Shown: in pieces, positions 39,222 through 49,045 of the stretch
Numbering within the stretch: the first letter of the stretch is position 1
Layout of the letters: every line of letters begins with the position of its first letter
Assembly: GCA_022801595.1 (NCBI GenBank)
Contig: JAAWSO010000003.1
Span: 62,001 to 126,000 of the forward strand
Reading direction: 5' to 3'
Origin: Clostridiales bacterium
GTDB lineage: Bacteria > Bacillota > Clostridia > Oscillospirales > Acutalibacteraceae
Length of the DNA: 64,000 bases
The notes under the pieces: generated by a model
Told to the model about the DNA's origin: nothing
What the model saw: only the letters and a program-made list of their open reading frames with translations
The model's database searches: none
Position numbers and translations under genes: made by a program

Positions 39222-42200
39222 ATGAACTTTTTAGCCAGTGCCCTGTCCAGGCTCACCGAATTTCAAACGTTGGAAACCGCCTTTCAAACCAATGCTTTGC
39301 CCGCTGCTGCCGCCGGCCTTTCCGGGATTCACAAGGCGGCCTTCGCCTATGGGTTGTTTCAGAAACTCCAGCCCCAGCGTCCCATGCTGTTTCTAGCCGC
39401 GGAGGAAGCCGAAGGGCAGCGCCTTTGCAGTGACCTGAACGCCATGGGGCTGCGCGCCTTTTTCTATCCTGCCCGGGATTTCAATTTCCGGGAAGTGGAA
39501 AGCGTTTCCCACGAGTATGAGCACCAGCGTCTCCAAGCCCTGTGCCACGTGCTGGAAAACCGCTGCGACTGCGTCATTGCTTGCATTGACGCGGCCTTGC
39601 AGCACACCATTCCCCCTGACGAGCTGCAAAACCGCACCCGAACCCTGCAAACCGGCCAAACCATTTCGATGGCGGAGCTGACTGGGGTTTTGGTAAACTG
39701 CGGCTATGAGCGGGCAGAGCAAATCGACGGACCTGGACAGTTTTCCCAGCGGGGCGGTATCCTGGATTTTTTCACCCCAGACGTGCCCTATCCCATCCGA
39801 GTGGAGTTTTGGGGCGATGAAATCGACACCCTGTCCTACTTTGACCTGGAATCCCAGCGTCGTACCGACCCCATTGATTCCGTAACCGTTTCCCCGTCCG
39901 TCGAGGCGCTAATTGCCCAGCCGGACCTCCTGGCGAAAAAAATTGAAGCCCATGCGGCTACCCTGCGGGGGAAAGCCGCGCCGAAGGCCAAGGAACAGCT
40001 TCTGATGGCAGTGGAGCATTTGAACCAAACAGGCCGTCTGACCTGTGCCGACAAATTTTTCCCCTTCCTCTATCCCACCACCGCTACCCTGTTCGACTAT
40101 TTCCCGGCGCTGGATACCCTGGCGCTGGTTTCCGAGCCGGCCAAGGAGAAGGAGCGGGTGCGCACCACCCAATGGCAATGGGCGGAGGACTGCAAGGATT
40201 ACTTGGAAGAAGGGGTGCTTTGCCGCGGGCTGGATACCTTCCATCAGGACTGGACCTATGCCTTGGACCAGTTCCAGCAGCGCCGTACCCTTTATCTGGA
40301 CTCCTTTGTCCGGGGCAGCTATGAAACGCCTGTCCGTACCCTGGTCAACGTGACCGCCCGGCAGCTTTCCCCCTGGGGCGGGAGCCTTTCCCTGCTGGCG
40401 GAGGACGTCCGGGCCATGCTGATGTCTGGGCAGGGCATTGTGGTGCTGGCCGGCAACGAGAAAACCGGCAAAAACCTAGCCGCCGACCTGGCGGAGCAAG
40501 GGGTGGAGGCCCTCTTTTCCCCAACCCCTGACGATATCCTGCCCCACACCGTCACCATCACCACCGGGGCTTTGTCCGCGGGGCTGGAATTTCCCAATGC
40601 CCAGTTTGGGATCATCACCCACGGACGCTCCTATTCCCTCTCTTCTCATCGAAAAGGAAAAAAGAAAAAGAATCATACCCAGGAATTGTACAGTCTTTCG
40701 GAACTGACGCCGGGCGATTATGTGGTCCATTCCACCCACGGGATCGGGGTGTTTGAGGGCATCCATAAAATTGATATGCAAGGAATCATCAAGGATTATA
40801 TCAAGGTGCGGTATGCCAAAAAGGATACCTTGTATGTCCCAGTGACCCAATTGGATTTGGTGGCCAAATACATCGGTCCCCGGGAGGACTCTTTGGTGAA
40901 GCTGAGCCGTTTGGGCGGCGCGGAATGGCAGAAAGCCAAAGCCCGGGTACGTTCCGCAGTGAAAGACATGGCCAAGGAGCTGATCAAGCTGTATGCCCAG
41001 CGGATGCAAGCCAAAGGCCATGCCTTTGAACCGGATGGGGAATGGCAGCGGGATTTTGAGGCCCATTTCCCCTTTGAGGAAACGGAGGACCAGCTCCGCT
41101 GCATTGAGGAAATTAAATGCGACATGGAGTCCCAATCTCCTATGGACCGACTGCTTTGCGGCGACGTAGGCTTTGGGAAAACCGAGGTTGCCCTGCGGGC
41201 GGCTTTCAAATGCGTCACCAACTCCAAACAATGCGCCCTGCTGGTGCCCACCACCATCCTGGCCTGGCAGCATTACCAGACCATCTGCAAACGGATGGAA
41301 GGCTTCCCTGTAACCATTGAACTGTTATCCCGGTTTCGCACCCCCAAGCAGCAAGAGGACATCCTGAAACGCTTGGAACGGGGGGAAATTGACATGATCG
41401 TCGGCACCCACCGCCTGGTTTCCAAGGATGTGAAATTCCAGGACTTGGGGCTGGTCATCATCGACGAGGAACAGCGGTTTGGCGTGGCTCAGAAGGAAAA
41501 GCTGAAAAACCTCTGTCAAAATGTGGACGTTCTGACTCTGTCGGCTACCCCGATCCCCCGCACCTTGAATATGGCGCTGTCGGGAATCCGGGATATGTCG
41601 GTGATTGAGGAGGCCCCCCACGACCGCTACCCGGTACAGACCTATGTGCTGGAGCACGACCAGGCGGTGGTGCTGGATGCGATCCGCCGGGAACTGCGCC
41701 GGGGTGGGCAAGCCTATTATCTTCACAACAACGTGGACAGCATCGAGCGGGTCGCCGCTGGAATCCAAGCCCAAATCCCGGAAGCCAAGGTGGGGGTGGG
41801 CCACGGAAAAATGTCCGAGGCGGAGCTTTCGGAGGTTTGGCGGAAATTGATCGAGCATGAAATCGACGTGCTGGTTTGCACCACCATCATTGAAACCGGC
41901 GTGGACGTTCCCAACGTGAACACCCTGATCATCGATCAGGCCGACCGGATGGGCCTTTCCCAGCTCCATCAAATCCGGGGCCGGGTCGGCCGCTCCTCTC
42001 GCCGGGCCTACGCATACCTGACCTTTACCCGTAACAAAGTACTTTCGGAAATCGCCCAGAAACGCCTGTCTGCCATCCGGGAATTCACCGAATTCGGCTC
42101 CGGCTTTAAAATCGCCATGCGGGATTTGGAAATCCGGGGCGCTGGCAATATTCTGGGCGGAGAACAACATGGACACATGGAAACCGTAGGCTATGACATG

Positions 42201-42716
42201 TATCTCAAGCTTCTGGGGGAAGCGGTCAGCGTGGAGAAAGGCGAAACCCCGCCGCCAGCTGACGCGGAATGTCTGGTGGATATGCAGGTGCAGGCCCACA
42301 TTCCCGAACGGTACATCGGCAGCCTGGCTCAACGGCTGGATATTTACCGGCGCATTGCGGACATCCGCAGCCCAGAGGACGCAAGCGATGTGATTGACGA
42401 GCTGATCGACCGGTTTGGCGATCCTCCCCATGCGGTCAAAGGCTTGATCGACGTGGCTTTGCTGCGCAACACCGCTTCCAGCCTTGGTATTTACGAAATC
42501 AAACAGAAAGGCAACGCCCTGCTTCTATACCCCGCCCAAGTCAATATGGAGCAAGTGAAGACGCTGACCGAAGCCATGCGGGGAAAGGTGATGCTCAGCG
42601 CGGGAACCAAGCCCTATTTCAGCGTGAAAATGGCCCCGGATGCCGCTCCACTGGATACGCTCCAGCAAGTGCTTTCCCTGTTAACAACAACTCCGCCCTC
42701 TAAAACCAACGGATAA
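39222..42716 (+). CDS. mfd: transcription-repair coupling factor Mfd
   Basis: Removes stalled RNA polymerase and recruits UvrA. 1164 residues, normal. UvrB-like N-terminal modules (about 1-400), RNA-polymerase-interacting (CarD-like) domain at about 490-550 (LTPGDYVVHSTHGIGVFEGI), RecG-type translocase with Walker A GDVGFGKTEVALRAAF (about 646), DEEQRFGV (about 748) and helicase motif VI QIRGRVGRSSRRAYAYL, and a C-terminal TRCF domain with RYIGSLAQRLDIYRRIA. AAAAGGAG ribosome site. Confidence 0.98.
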   Translation: MNFLASALSRLTEFQTLETAFQTNALPAAAAGLSGIHKAAFAYGLFQKLQPQRPMLFLAAEEAEGQRLCSDLNAMGLRAFFYPARDFNFREVESVSHEYEHQRLQALCHVLENRCDCVIACIDAALQHTIPPDELQNRTRTLQTGQTISMAELTGVLVNCGYERAEQIDGPGQFSQRGGILDFFTPDVPYPIRVEFWGDEIDTLSYFDLESQRRTDPIDSVTVSPSVEALIAQPDLLAKKIEAHAATLRGKAAPKAKEQLLMAVEHLNQTGRLTCADKFFPFLYPTTATLFDYFPALDTLALVSEPAKEKERVRTTQWQWAEDCKDYLEEGVLCRGLDTFHQDWTYALDQFQQRRTLYLDSFVRGSYETPVRTLVNVTARQLSPWGGSLSLLAEDVRAMLMSGQGIVVLAGNEKTGKNLAADLAEQGVEALFSPTPDDILPHTVTITTGALSAGLEFPNAQFGIITHGRSYSLSSHRKGKKKKNHTQELYSLSELTPGDYVVHSTHGIGVFEGIHKIDMQGIIKDYIKVRYAKKDTLYVPVTQLDLVAKYIGPREDSLVKLSRLGGAEWQKAKARVRSAVKDMAKELIKLYAQRMQAKGHAFEPDGEWQRDFEAHFPFEETEDQLRCIEEIKCDMESQSPMDRLLCGDVGFGKTEVALRAAFKCVTNSKQCALLVPTTILAWQHYQTICKRMEGFPVTIELLSRFRTPKQQEDILKRLERGEIDMIVGTHRLVSKDVKFQDLGLVIIDEEQRFGVAQKEKLKNLCQNVDVLTLSATPIPRTLNMALSGIRDMSVIEEAPHDRYPVQTYVLEHDQAVVLDAIRRELRRGGQAYYLHNNVDSIERVAAGIQAQIPEAKVGVGHGKMSEAELSEVWRKLIEHEIDVLVCTTIIETGVDVPNVNTLIIDQADRMGLSQLHQIRGRVGRSSRRAYAYLTFTRNKVLSEIAQKRLSAIREFTEFGSGFKIAMRDLEIRGAGNILGGEQHGHMETVGYDMYLKLLGEAVSVEKGETPPPADAECLVDMQVQAHIPERYIGSLAQRLDIYRRIADIRSPEDASDVIDELIDRFGDPPHAVKGLIDVALLRNTASSLGIYEIKQKGNALLLYPAQVNMEQVKTLTEAMRGKVMLSAGTKPYFSVKMAPDAAPLDTLQQVLSLLTTTPPSKTNG

Positions 42717-42795
42717 TATTTCCGGGTTTGGAATATTCGTCCCCGCAATTCCCATACTAAAGAAAAGACATTCTTTTTAGAAAGGGACGATGATC

Positions 42796-43335
42796 ATGGA
42801 GTTAAAAGGAAGCCGGACGGAAGCCAATTTGATGGCCGCTTATGCGGGGGAAAGCCAGGCCCGCACCAAATACAACCTCTATGCCGCTATGGCGCGGAAA
42901 GAAGGCTACGAGCAAATCGCCGCTATTTTTGACGAAACCGCAGCCAATGAAAAAGAACACGCCAAGCTTTGGCTCCGTTATTTGCGAGGCGGCGATTTAG
43001 GCGGCACCTCTCGGAACCTGGAGGACGCGGCTGGGGGTGAAAATTTCGAATGGACCGAGATGTACAAGGAGTTCGCTGAGGTAGCCGATCAGGAGGGCTT
43101 CAAAGAAATTGCCGCAGTCATGCGTTTGGTGGCGGAGGTGGAAAAAGCCCACGAGCAACGCTACCGCAAGCTAATTTCTAACCTGGAGCAAGATATTGTT
43201 TTCCGATGCGGCGACGAAATTGTTTGGCTGTGCCGCAATTGTGGATATCTGCACACCGGCAAAGAAGCCCCGGAGCAGTGCCCAGTCTGTCGGCACCCCC
43301 GCAGCTTCTTTGAACGGAAACCGGAAAATTATTAG
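42796..43335 (+). CDS. rubrerythrin
   Basis: Non-heme di-iron peroxidase protecting anaerobes from peroxide. 179 residues from ATG 42796 (GAAAGGG 9 bases upstream; ATG 42790 is an alternative). Ferritin-like domain with iron-ligand Glu and ExxH motifs ([31 protein letters not shown]) and a C-terminal rubredoxin-like domain: [10 protein letters not shown] and CPVCRHP, one FeS4 centre. A terminator follows. Electron donors would be rubredoxin or ferredoxin-linked enzymes. Confidence 0.97.
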   Translation: MELKGSRTEANLMAAYAGESQARTKYNLYAAMARKEGYEQIAAIFDETAANEKEHAKLWLRYLRGGDLGGTSRNLEDAAGGENFEWTEMYKEFAEVADQEGFKEIAAVMRLVAEVEKAHEQRYRKLISNLEQDIVFRCGDEIVWLCRNCGYLHTGKEAPEQCPVCRHPRSFFERKPENY

Positions 43336-43344
43336 AAAGCAAAG

Positions 43345-43373
43345 AAAAACGGCCTACCTGGGCCGTTTTTTCC
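43345..43373 (+). terminator. intrinsic terminator after rubrerythrin
   Basis: AAAAACGGCC-TACCTG-GGCCGTTTTTT. Confidence 0.88.
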
Positions 43374-43424
43374 TGTTAATCAGATTCATGTTTTGCCCTC
43401 CTGCTGACCGCTTTCTCAAGAATA

Positions 43425-43616
43425 GGGGCCTCAACGCTCCGCCGCCTTGGAAGAACGATAAGAAAAAATGGTTCCCTTTTTCTCACAGAAGAAATTTTTC
43501 CGTTTATTCTTTTAGGAAGCATAGCAGTGTTTGTAAGCCCAAGCGCGACACTGGAGTTTCAAGTTTTCGCTCATCAAGGCAGGGGACGAGCAAAACGCCA
43601 ACTTGTTGGCTAGCAG
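43425..43616. repeat. dispersed intergenic repeat, copy 6 (inverted)
   Basis: On the minus strand it carries, in the same order as the other copies, GATGAGCGAAAACTTGAAAC, GTGTCGCGCT, then the TTTCTTCTGTGAGAAA/GGGAACCAT and TTCTTCCAAGG blocks seen in copies 2 and 3. It lies between convergent rubrerythrin and rsmI and overlaps the last codons of rsmI. Confidence 0.7.
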
Positions 43617-44434
43617 GTGACGGAACGGTATATTTCGCCTTTTTTACAGCCGGTTTCCTGGGCGGCCTGCTTGGCGGCTTCGGATGCTGACATGCCCTGC
43701 TCCATATATTCCCGCGCCAACTCCACGGCATCCTCCAGCGTCAAAGGCTCCGCCGCTTCCGGTTTCGCTCCCTCAATCACCAGAACGATCTCTCCCTTTG
43801 CGCCGCCGTCCGCAAACCGCTGCGCCGCTTCCGCCAATGTGGTTCGGATGACCTCCTCATGGATTTTGGTAATTTCCCGCACAATGGCAATCCGACGGTC
43901 ACCCCAGGCGGCAAGCATATCCTGTAAGGTAGAGGGCAGCTTATGAGGCGCTTCATAGAATACCATGGTCCGCTGCTCGCGTTTGACTTCCTTCAAATGC
44001 TCCCGGCGGCTTTTTTTGTTCATGCTCAAAAAGCCTTCAAACGTAAAACGTCCCGTCGGCAAGCCGGAAATCGCTAACGCGGAAATTACCGCGCTCGGTC
44101 CTGGCACCGCAAAGACCGGAATTCCCCGCTCCGCGCACTGGGCTACCAGCAACTCTCCAGGATCGGAAATCGCCGGCATTCCTGCGTCGGATACTAGGGC
44201 GCAGGTTTCCCCTTCCAAAATCCGGGCGCAGATCATCTCCCCGCGCTCCCGTTTGTTATGTTCATAGTAGCTGACCAAAGACTTTTTGATTCCAAAATGG
44301 TTCAGCAGCTTGAGCGTTACCCGGGTATCCTCCGCGGCAATAAAATCCGCCCGTTCCAACGCTTCTACCCCGCGGGGGGAAAAGTCAGACAAATTACCAA
44401 TGGGCGTTCCTACAACCAATAGTTTTCCGCTCAT
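43610..44434 (-). CDS. rsmI: 16S rRNA (cytidine-1402-2'-O)-methyltransferase
   Basis: 274 residues from ATG 44434 behind GGAGAGGAGG. SAM-binding TP-methylase fold: VVGTPIGNLSDFSPRG at the N-terminus, AEDTR, SDAGMPAISDPG (about 85), VPGPSAVISALAISGLPTG and YEAPHKL. It overlaps trmN6 by 4 bp and is therefore translated together with it. The C-terminus ends at the edge of repeat copy 6. Confidence 0.96.
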   Translation of the reverse strand: MSGKLLVVGTPIGNLSDFSPRGVEALERADFIAAEDTRVTLKLLNHFGIKKSLVSYYEHNKRERGEMICARILEGETCALVSDAGMPAISDPGELLVAQCAERGIPVFAVPGPSAVISALAISGLPTGRFTFEGFLSMNKKSRREHLKEVKREQRTMVFYEAPHKLPSTLQDMLAAWGDRRIAIVREITKIHEEVIRTTLAEAAQRFADGGAKGEIVLVIEGAKPEAAEPLTLEDAVELAREYMEQGMSASEAAKQAAQETGCKKGEIYRSVTC

Positions 44435-45252
44435 AAATTTCCTCCTCTCCAACCCTGTGGATGCTGTTCCCCCTTTTGTTTATCTCGTCTGTGATGACTT
44501 TTATACGTCCCGTAAATCTCCAACATTTCTGAGGAAAAATCCCCATATTCATTTTCAATGAATAAGACCGGTTCCACAATCAGCCCCGGACGGCCACCTT
44601 TTTTTCCTTCTAACAAAAATAAGCTGGGCGCTTTTGTGGGCCGCTGTTGGACAAGACGGAGCCGTTTGGGTTCTATCCCAGCCTTGCGCATACACGCCAT
44701 GGCATCACAAAGCCGCTGGGGACGTTGGCAAAGATAAAATTTCCCGCCGTACTTCAGGGTTGCCGACGCGGCGGCGCTCACGTCCTCCAGGGTGCAGGCG
44801 CACTCATGGCGGGCAATCCGTTTGCTTCCGTCCGGGTTAACAATCCCAGTTCCCGCCTCCTGATACGGAGGATTACAGGCCACCACATCCAGGGTTCCCA
44901 GCCAAGGTTCCCCGCTGCCGGGGATGGCCTTGATGTCCCTCTGGAGCACAGTGATGACGTCTTCCAGGCCGTTATGAGCCACGGAACGGCACGCCATCGA
45001 AAACGCATTGTCCTGAAGCTCCACAGCGGTGATATGGGCAGGCTGGAAACGGCTGTGCCACAGAAGGGGAATGGTTCCGCAGCCAGTTCCAAAGTCCGCG
45101 CAGCGGTCCCGGCGGCGGGGAGCGGCGAACCAAGCCAGCAAAATGGTATCGGTATTAAAGGTATGCTGGGGAGATACAATCACCGAAATGGTTGGCGACA
45201 GCGGCTCCCACCCTTCTCCGTCCTGTAACGGAAACGACTTACTGGTATCCAT
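44431..45252 (-). CDS. tRNA1(Val) (adenine-37-N6)-methyltransferase-like protein (YabB/YfiC family)
   Basis: 273 residues. SAM motif ADFGTGCGTIPLL (about 50) and the catalytic NPPY motif (about 127) identify a small class I N6-adenine methyltransferase; with the neighbours rsmI and holB/ricT it corresponds to B. subtilis yabB, the tRNA A37 enzyme. It starts in front of GGAGGA and its stop overlaps rsmI. Substrate assignment rests on family and gene order. Confidence 0.88.
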   Translation of the reverse strand: MDTSKSFPLQDGEGWEPLSPTISVIVSPQHTFNTDTILLAWFAAPRRRDRCADFGTGCGTIPLLWHSRFQPAHITAVELQDNAFSMACRSVAHNGLEDVITVLQRDIKAIPGSGEPWLGTLDVVACNPPYQEAGTGIVNPDGSKRIARHECACTLEDVSAAASATLKYGGKFYLCQRPQRLCDAMACMRKAGIEPKRLRLVQQRPTKAPSLFLLEGKKGGRPGLIVEPVLFIENEYGDFSSEMLEIYGTYKSHHRRDKQKGEQHPQGWRGGNL

Positions 45253-45358
45253 GAATTTCCTCCTTCTTTCGGAACCATTCCAGCCTTGCGAAACATGCTG
45301 GGCCGCTTGCTGATTATCATATCAAATCCGCTCCCATTTGTCTATATCGTCACAATAG

Positions 45359-45388
45359 AAAAAGGCGGAGCCTATCGCCCCGCCTTTC
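45359..45388 (-). terminator. intrinsic terminator after ferredoxin gene
   Basis: On the minus strand AAAGGCGG ... CCGCCTTTTT stem and T run, 20 bp after the ferredoxin stop. Confidence 0.85.
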
Positions 45389-45407
45389 CGTTATGTTGAA
45401 AAAATAA

Positions 45408-45578
45408 TTATTGTGGGTTTGGAGCGCCTACTGGGCAAACGCTGTTGCAAGCGCCGCAATCAATGCAGGTGTCTGGATCTACCACAAAAATGCTCTCGCC
45501 CTCGGAGATTGCGCCTACTGGGCACTCACCAGCGCAAGCGCCGCAAGAAATACAATCGTTATTAATCAAATATGCCAT
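45408..45578 (-). CDS. 2[4Fe-4S] ferredoxin
   Basis: Electron carrier of 56 residues from ATG 45578 (GGAGGT upstream). Two CxxCxxCxxxCP motifs: CISCGACAGECP (about 9-20) and CIDCGACNSVCP (about 38-49), the classical clostridial type. Likely partner of PFOR and possibly of the CooS homologue. It has its own promoter and terminator, so it is an independent, well-expressed unit sitting inside the ricT-trmN6 gene order. Confidence 0.97.
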   Translation of the reverse strand: MAYLINNDCISCGACAGECPVGAISEGESIFVVDPDTCIDCGACNSVCPVGAPNPQ

Positions 45579-45607
45579 TTTAATTACCTCCATTCAATTT
45601 TACCCTT

Positions 45608-45635
45608 ATTATATCACAAATATAAAAAAAATCAA
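45608..45635 (-). promoter_or_regulatory. promoter of the ferredoxin gene
   Basis: Minus-strand TTGATT (45635-45630), 16-bp spacer, TATAAT (45613-45608). Confidence 0.7.
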
Positions 45636-45681
45636 GAATAATTTCTGTTTTTTTGGGCAAATAACAAACTTTTACAAAAAC

Positions 45682-46551
45682 TTAATTTTTTTCCAACCCT
45701 TTGAATTTCTCCATCTCTTCCCGGTCTATCCGAATGTGGCCATCCTTAATCAGCTTGACCTGTTTGGTGTGGAACACCTGAGGAGCCGCGTCTTTGGCCT
45801 TGTCCAGCCGGACGGTCAACATACCGGTCAAAATATTCTGGTCGATAACCACCCCTTTGCCTTCCGGCGTCATCACAATGGCGTTGACCTTCGGGGTTGT
45901 GCGCAGCAGATCCAGATAAGCGTCCTGCTCATATTTCAGGCAGCACATCAGGCGGCCGCAGGTACCGGAAATTTTGACTGGGTTCAGAGAAAGCCCCTGT
46001 TCCTTGGCCATTTTGATGGAAACCGGCTGGAAGCCGCTCAAGAACGTGGAGCAGCAAAACGGCCGGCCGCACACCCCCAAACCGCCCAGCATTTTGGCCT
46101 CATCCCGCACGCCGATTTGCCGCAGCTCAATCCGAGTTCGGAATACCGAGGCCAAATCTTTAACCAGTTCCCGGAAATCCACCCGGCCGTCCGCAGTGAA
46201 ATAAAACAAAATCTTGCTGTTGTCAAAGGTATATTCCACGTCAACCAACTTCATTTCCAATTTGTGGTCGGCGATTTTTTTCTCACAAATTCCAAAGGCG
46301 GATTTCTCCTTGCGGTGATTTTCCTCCACCTTTTTCAGATCCTCCGGCGTTGCGATTCGGATGACCTGCTTCAACGGCTGAACCACCCCTTCGTCCTGGA
46401 TCTGGCGGTTTTCCATGGCCACCTCGCCGCATTCGATTCCGCGAGCGGTTTCTACGATCACCATTTCCCCTTTGTGAATAGGCTGGCCTACCGGGTCAAA
46501 ATAATAAACCTTCCCCACGTCCTTGAACCGAACACCGATTACTTCCGCCAT
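45682..46551 (-). CDS. ricT: PSP1-domain protein RicT (YaaT), RNA-processing/maturation cofactor
   Basis: 289 residues from ATG 46551 behind AAAAAGGAGG. PSP1 C-terminal domain with the Cys clusters CGRPFCC and CGRLMCC (about 160 and 197), which in B. subtilis RicT belong to the RicA-RicF-RicT complex that carries [4Fe-4S] clusters and steers RNase Y and development. The order holB-ricT matches B. subtilis holB-yaaT. 57 bp after holB. Confidence 0.93.
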   Translation of the reverse strand: MAEVIGVRFKDVGKVYYFDPVGQPIHKGEMVIVETARGIECGEVAMENRQIQDEGVVQPLKQVIRIATPEDLKKVEENHRKEKSAFGICEKKIADHKLEMKLVDVEYTFDNSKILFYFTADGRVDFRELVKDLASVFRTRIELRQIGVRDEAKMLGGLGVCGRPFCCSTFLSGFQPVSIKMAKEQGLSLNPVKISGTCGRLMCCLKYEQDAYLDLLRTTPKVNAIVMTPEGKGVVIDQNILTGMLTVRLDKAKDAAPQVFHTKQVKLIKDGHIRIDREEMEKFKGLEKN

Positions 46552-46608
46552 AAGAGCCTCCTTTTTCGTTTCTGATTTTTCTAGTTCCAACGGGATTTCC
46601 CCGTCTCT

Positions 46609-47493
46609 TTATTTTCCCGCCGCCCTGCGCAATTGGGCGCAAAAGCAGGTTGTCAATAAGGTCGCGTTAGCGTTGCGCTCCTGTTGTTTCTGGATTTCCT
46701 GCACCACCTGAAGCATGGCCAAAAGTTGGCTCTTGGCAGCGTTCTGACACAGAGACGTCACTGCGTCCCGCTGGTCGGAAAGCAGCGTCATCCCTCCCGC
46801 CCGGCGAACGCAGGCATCCCGCAGGATCAAAACCAAATGCCCCAGCACCGCCCGGAACCGTTCCCGGTCCTTGACCAAATGAGCGGTCAGGGACAACAAT
46901 TCCGCTTCCCGGCTGGCGGTGGCAGCCTTGGCAATTTCTCCCGCCTGGCAGGCAATAGCCCGACGTTCCTCCTCATCCCATTCCTCCGGCGCTTCCAGGG
47001 TGAAAATCTGCGTTCGGGAGCGCACCGTAGGCAGCAGTTCCGTGGCAGCGTTACAGGTCAAGATAAAAAGCGCCTGGTCTGGCGGTTCCTCCAGCACCTT
47101 GAGCAGAGCGTTCTGCGCCTGGGGGGACATCGCCTGAGCCCCAAACAGCAAATATACCTTACAGGCGGCCTCGTTGGGCTTGATGAACGCGTCGGACCGG
47201 ATTTCCCGGATCACATCCACATGAAAGGAACGGGCGGCAGCCCCGCCTTCCGCCATAAAAATGTCTGGATGAGAACCAGCCTTGCTTTTCACGCAATGGG
47301 AACATTCCCCACAGGGGCGCGCTTCCGGCTGGGCCGAGCATACCGCCGCCATGGCCAATTGCTTGGCCATGGCATGGCGGCCGCTGCCCGGCTCCCCTTC
47401 CAAAAGGATGGCATGGGGCATCCGCTGCTCCGCCACCGCCAGGGACAACGATTCTTTGACTGCTTCATTTCCTGCTACGCCTGGAAACTCCAT
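46609..47493 (-). CDS. holB: DNA polymerase III, delta' subunit
   Basis: Clamp-loader subunit, 294 residues. AAA+ fold with a P-loop GEPGSGRHAMA (degenerate, Arg in place of Lys, as usual for delta'), the zinc-binding Cys motif CGECSHC with an earlier Cys, and the SRC-like LPTVRSRTQIF region. AAAAAGGAGG upstream. Between the decarboxylase and ricT genes; thymidylate kinase and darA, present here in B. subtilis, are missing. Confidence 0.93.
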   Translation of the reverse strand: MEFPGVAGNEAVKESLSLAVAEQRMPHAILLEGEPGSGRHAMAKQLAMAAVCSAQPEARPCGECSHCVKSKAGSHPDIFMAEGGAAARSFHVDVIREIRSDAFIKPNEAACKVYLLFGAQAMSPQAQNALLKVLEEPPDQALFILTCNAATELLPTVRSRTQIFTLEAPEEWDEEERRAIACQAGEIAKAATASREAELLSLTAHLVKDRERFRAVLGHLVLILRDACVRRAGGMTLLSDQRDAVTSLCQNAAKSQLLAMLQVVQEIQKQQERNANATLLTTCFCAQLRRAAGK

Positions 47494-47529
47494 GGATTCC
47501 CCGCCTCCTTTTTCTTCTGGTGAATTCTT

Positions 47530-48867
47530 TTATTTTAGCACTTTTGCCGTAAAAAATCCATACTTCTGTAAAAACTCTGCGGCTTCCGGGGTGATTTTTT
47601 CCCCGGGCATGACCACTGGCACGCCGGGCGGGCACGGACAGGCCGCAGAAGCCGCAATCCGTCCGACCGCTTTCGACAAGGGAACCTCTTCGCCAAGGGC
47701 AAACAAAGCCTCCCGCAGAGACACAGCCATTGGCGGCAGCGGAGGAAAAGCCGCCTCCGGCAACTCCAAGGGCGCGCGCTTGGGCATGGTGTGGATGGCG
47801 TAGCACACCCGTTGAAAATCCTGCCTGGCGTTCCAGGGGGTTGGGATCAATACCAACGAAGCGTCGTCGGCATATTCCGGCTCCACCCCACAGGCCCGGA
47901 AATGCTCCGCCGCCTGCTCTCCCGACATGCCCGCCGCCGCGGTGTTGAGGGAAATGCGGGTGGGATCGACAGGACCTTGAGGAAGAGCCATCCCCTCCTG
48001 CATGGCCGCTTTCCGCAGTCGCCGCACCGTCCGCTCCAAATTCCGGTATGCGTCTTTGGCCTCTTGTTCCATCCAGCGGGTACACAAATCCAACGAAGCC
48101 ATTACTAAATAGGAAGGGCTGGTGGAGCCGAACAGGGCCATAGCCTCCTTGGCCTCGGATACAAAACGGGGATCGCCAATATTCAGCCAAGCCCCTCCAG
48201 TCAGCACCGGTAGGGTTTTGTGTGCGGAGCAAGCGGTCATGGCCGCTCCTTGGGCAATCGGATGGGGCTGGGAGGTAAAAAACAAGTGGGCCCCATGAGC
48301 GTTATCCACCAGCAGCGGAACGTCATATTTCCGGCACGCCTTGGCAATCCCCTCAAGATCCGCCAGCACGCCAAAATAATCCGGGCTGGTCACATACACG
48401 CAGGCGGCGTCGGGATGGCGTTCCAGCGCGGCAGCCACATCCTCTGGATGAATCCGGCCGCAAAAGCCTTTCCCAGCGTCGGGACGCGGCAGCAACCAAA
48501 CTGGTTGCAAATCCAACAGAGCCATGGTATGGACGGCGCTTCGGTGCAGCACCCGTCCGGCAATCACGGTTCTCTTTCCACGTTGCGTGGCCAGTCGCAG
48601 CATAGCCTGGATGCATAAAGTACATCCCCCTGCGGAAAATAAGGTGCGTTTGGTTCCCAGAACCCGAGCCGCTTCCTGTTCCGCCTGCAAAATCGTACCA
48701 GAGGCTTCAAACAAGCTATCGGTATCGGGCAGCTCGGTCAAATCCAGGGAAAGCAAACCGTCTGGAAACAGGTTAGCCTTTCCTTTATGTCCAGGGGTGT
48801 GAAAGGAAGATTGTTTTTTTTGGGTATGTTTCCATAAAGCGTGGTAGAGCGGTGTGGTACTATTCAT
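47530..48867 (-). CDS. Orn/Lys/Arg decarboxylase-family PLP enzyme (YaaO-like)
   Basis: 445 residues from ATG 48867 (AAAGGA upstream). Fold-type I PLP enzyme: SFHTPGHKG at about 23, D-H and VDNAHGAHL (PLP-pyridine Asp, about 195), Schiff-base Lys in CSAHKTLPVLTGG (about 222). It lacks the N-terminal wing domain of large biodegradative decarboxylases, like B. subtilis SpeA/YaaO. Likely arginine or lysine decarboxylase; the substrate is not certain. 36 bp before holB in the same operon. Confidence 0.9.
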   Translation of the reverse strand: MNSTTPLYHALWKHTQKKQSSFHTPGHKGKANLFPDGLLSLDLTELPDTDSLFEASGTILQAEQEAARVLGTKRTLFSAGGCTLCIQAMLRLATQRGKRTVIAGRVLHRSAVHTMALLDLQPVWLLPRPDAGKGFCGRIHPEDVAAALERHPDAACVYVTSPDYFGVLADLEGIAKACRKYDVPLLVDNAHGAHLFFTSQPHPIAQGAAMTACSAHKTLPVLTGGAWLNIGDPRFVSEAKEAMALFGSTSPSYLVMASLDLCTRWMEQEAKDAYRNLERTVRRLRKAAMQEGMALPQGPVDPTRISLNTAAAGMSGEQAAEHFRACGVEPEYADDASLVLIPTPWNARQDFQRVCYAIHTMPKRAPLELPEAAFPPLPPMAVSLREALFALGEEVPLSKAVGRIAASAACPCPPGVPVVMPGEKITPEAAEFLQKYGFFTAKVLK

Positions 48868-48971
48868 AAAAATCCTTTCTCTTGTACCCTGTTTTTTCCA
48901 ACACTCCCAGATCAAATCAGGCATATTATACGAAAAAGCAGTCACAATTTCTTTATATTTTTTTTAAAATT

Positions 48972-49004
48972 TTGATATCATTAAGGAATAATCTATGATA
49001 TAAT
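48972..49004 (+). promoter_or_regulatory. candidate promoter of SGNH hydrolase gene
   Basis: TTGATA (48972-48977), 16-bp spacer, TATGAT (48994-48999); an overlapping TATAAT at 48999-49004 could serve instead. Confidence 0.45.
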
Positions 49005-49045
49005 ATTAAAAACTAGATATAGTAATAATGCAAAAAGGAGTGGTG

